Below are positions 5,838 to 6,475 of a stretch of 6,475 nucleotides of DNA, piece by piece. Location of the stretch: the NCBI GenBank assembly GCA_964537875.1, contig CAZIDN010000133.1, positions 1 to 6,475 of the forward strand, in the 5' to 3' direction. The notes under the pieces were generated by a model. It did not search any database, was not told where the DNA came from, and was given only the letters and a program-made list of their open reading frames with translations. The stretch's first letter is position 1; every line of letters begins with the position of its first letter. Source of the DNA: JAPKZH01 sp964537875 (GTDB lineage Bacteria; Acidobacteriota; Aminicenantia; Aminicenantales; UBA4085). Made by a program: the position numbers and the translations under genes.

Positions 5838-6155
5838 CTAGTCCACAAGCATTTCCTGGATGACGGCTTTTATTTTTTTTATCAAGCTCGGCCGGAGCTG
5901 CCCAAGCTTGGCGACCAGGCGCTGCTTGTCCACTGTCCGAATCTGATCGAGCACGATCCAGCCTTCCTTGTCTTTGAATTCAACCGGTACACGCGTAGGG
6001 TAAGGATAGGATTTGGTCGTCATCGGAGCGATGATAACCGTGGAAATATGCTGATTCATCTCATCGGGAGAGATAACGACGCAGGGACGAGATTTTTTTA
6101 TTTCATGTCCGACCGTCGGGTCCAAAGAGATTAAATAGATATCGTACTGCTTCAT
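5838..6155 (-). CDS. mazF: MazF/PemK-family toxin, endoribonuclease
   Basis: A 105-residue PemK-like protein. MazF toxins are ribosome-independent, sequence-specific mRNA endonucleases held inactive by MazE. The family signature is complete. DIYLISLDPTVGHEIKKSRP (5-24) carries R23, which corresponds to the catalytic arginine of Bacillus MazF. IIAPMTTK (41-48) carries T46, the matching catalytic threonine. VPVEF (56-60) and GWIVLDQIRTVDKQRL (65-80) follow, the latter being the conserved dimer and substrate segment. Length is normal and there is no frameshift. The chosen ATG at 6155 overlaps the antitoxin stop by one base (TGATG), which implies translational coupling. A GTG at 6158, one codon earlier, is possible and would give a 4-base overlap. 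The recognised RNA sequence cannot be read from the protein. No terminator hairpin was found downstream. Confidence 0.95.
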   Translation of the reverse strand: MKQYDIYLISLDPTVGHEIKKSRPCVVISPDEMNQHISTVIIAPMTTKSYPYPTRVPVEFKDKEGWIVLDQIRTVDKQRLVAKLGQLRPSLIKKIKAVIQEMLVD

Positions 6156-6403
6156 CACCAGTCCCAGTCTTTTTCGTCCAGGTCTAGGCGGTCATCGATG
6201 AGAAGCTTGTCATCCTGCTGGGATCTCATTTTCTGGAAGGACTGAGCCCAGCTTTTCCTGGGCGTTTTCCTCAGGGGCCTAATGATGATCTTGTTGTCTT
6301 CGAGCTCGAGCTCTACATCTTTTTCGAGGCGGCACTGTTCCAGGATGGCCTTGGGGATGCGAATCCCCCGAGAATTCCCGATAGAAATGATATGCGTTTT
6401 CAT
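6155..6403 (-). CDS. mazE: MazE/AbrB-type antitoxin
   Basis: An 82-residue antitoxin. Residues 1-45 form the swapped-hairpin (AbrB/MazE) DNA-binding domain, with the signature ISIGNSRGIRIPKAILEQ (6-23) and ELELEDNKIIIRPLRK. The acidic C-terminus, DDRLDLDEKDWDW, carries W80 and W82 and is the usual flexible segment that blocks the MazF active site. The frame stays open upstream to a TTG at 6454, but that TTG forms part of the -35 box and lies ahead of the -10 box. The family N-terminus begins at the ATG at 6403, which also has an AGGGA ribosome binding site 8 bases upstream. The gene is first in the operon and the toxin is translationally coupled behind it. MazE, alone and with MazF, normally represses its own promoter. 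Confidence 0.94.
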   Translation of the reverse strand: MKTHIISIGNSRGIRIPKAILEQCRLEKDVELELEDNKIIIRPLRKTPRKSWAQSFQKMRSQQDDKLLIDDRLDLDEKDWDW

Positions 6404-6422
6404 GCCGGTCGTCCCTGCCGGC
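6404..6422 (-). promoter_or_regulatory. Ribosome binding site in a hairpin loop
   Basis: On the minus strand, GCCGG and CCGGC form a 5-bp GC stem that ends directly at the antitoxin ATG. The AGGGA ribosome binding site (6416-6412) lies in its 9-nt loop. The predicted transcription start (about 6419) falls within the upstream stem arm, so the native transcript may keep only part of the stem. Confidence 0.35.
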
Positions 6423-6425
6423 GTA

Positions 6426-6454
6426 ATTATAATGTAATCACATTGCTTGTTCAA
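6426..6454 (-). promoter_or_regulatory. Sigma70 promoter of the mazEF operon
   Basis: TTGAAC (6454-6449) and a perfect TATAAT (6431-6426) are separated by exactly 17 bases, giving a short leader of about 16 bases before the antitoxin ATG. The spacer holds a near-palindrome, ATGTGATTACAT (6443-6432, 10 of 12 positions symmetric). GTAAT is repeated directly at 6423-6427 and 6434-6438, one helical turn apart. The location between -35 and -10 fits an autoregulatory operator for the MazE/MazF complex, but operator function is inferred. Confidence 0.75.
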
Positions 6455-6475
6455 GCGATATTTCCTTACAATAGG

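Noticed and set aside
6404..6454. Longer antitoxin starting at the TTG at 6454
   Set aside because: The TTG is part of the -35 box and the extra 17 codons would span the promoter; the family N-terminus and ribosome binding site both point to the ATG at 6403.

Overview
This window comes from a bacterium. Its gene content points to an uncultured member of Candidatus Aminicenantota or Acidobacteriota. The clearest clues are a secreted protein with the VWFA-related Acidobacterial domain (TIGR03436 type), a secreted TonB-C protein with a C-terminal region resembling LolA-type proteins of these phyla, and a partial exported protein whose mature N-terminus (KDGVRIIHN) resembles propeller proteins I associate with Aminicenantes. 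The phylum is an inference from recalled family resemblance, not a database result.

Every supported gene lies on the minus strand, so transcription runs from high to low coordinates. From right to left: a MazE/MazF toxin-antitoxin operon (6403-5838) with a clear sigma70 promoter (6454-6426) at the window edge; about 810 bases without a credible gene (5029-5837) that hold an imperfect 86-bp inverted repeat and a 169-bp composite palindromic repeat; the 720-codon VWFA-related exported protein (5028-2866); a 458-base gap holding a 294-bp MITE-like foldback element with an 8-bp target duplication, a short ORF with a strong ribosome binding site, and a 72-nt REP-like hairpin; a probable two-gene unit made of the 618-codon TonB-C/LolA-like protein (2407-551) and a 104-codon exported coiled-coil protein (517-203); a second copy of the same REP-like hairpin (126-196); and the first 37 codons of another exported protein leaving the left edge.

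The three complete non-TA proteins and the partial one all carry signal peptides, so the locus mainly encodes envelope or exported proteins. No enzyme pathway is visible.

The most notable content is non-coding: four distinct palindromic repeat types in 6.5 kb. The foldback element has intact terminal repeats and a perfect 8-bp duplication, and it inserted exactly at the end of the VWFA gene, so that the gene's TAA stop lies inside the duplicated target. The two REP-like hairpins differ at two arm positions, and in each case both arms changed together, which preserves perfect pairing. The two copies lie in the same orientation on either side of the TonB-C/coiled-coil gene pair. I see no convincing new defence or enzymatic system.
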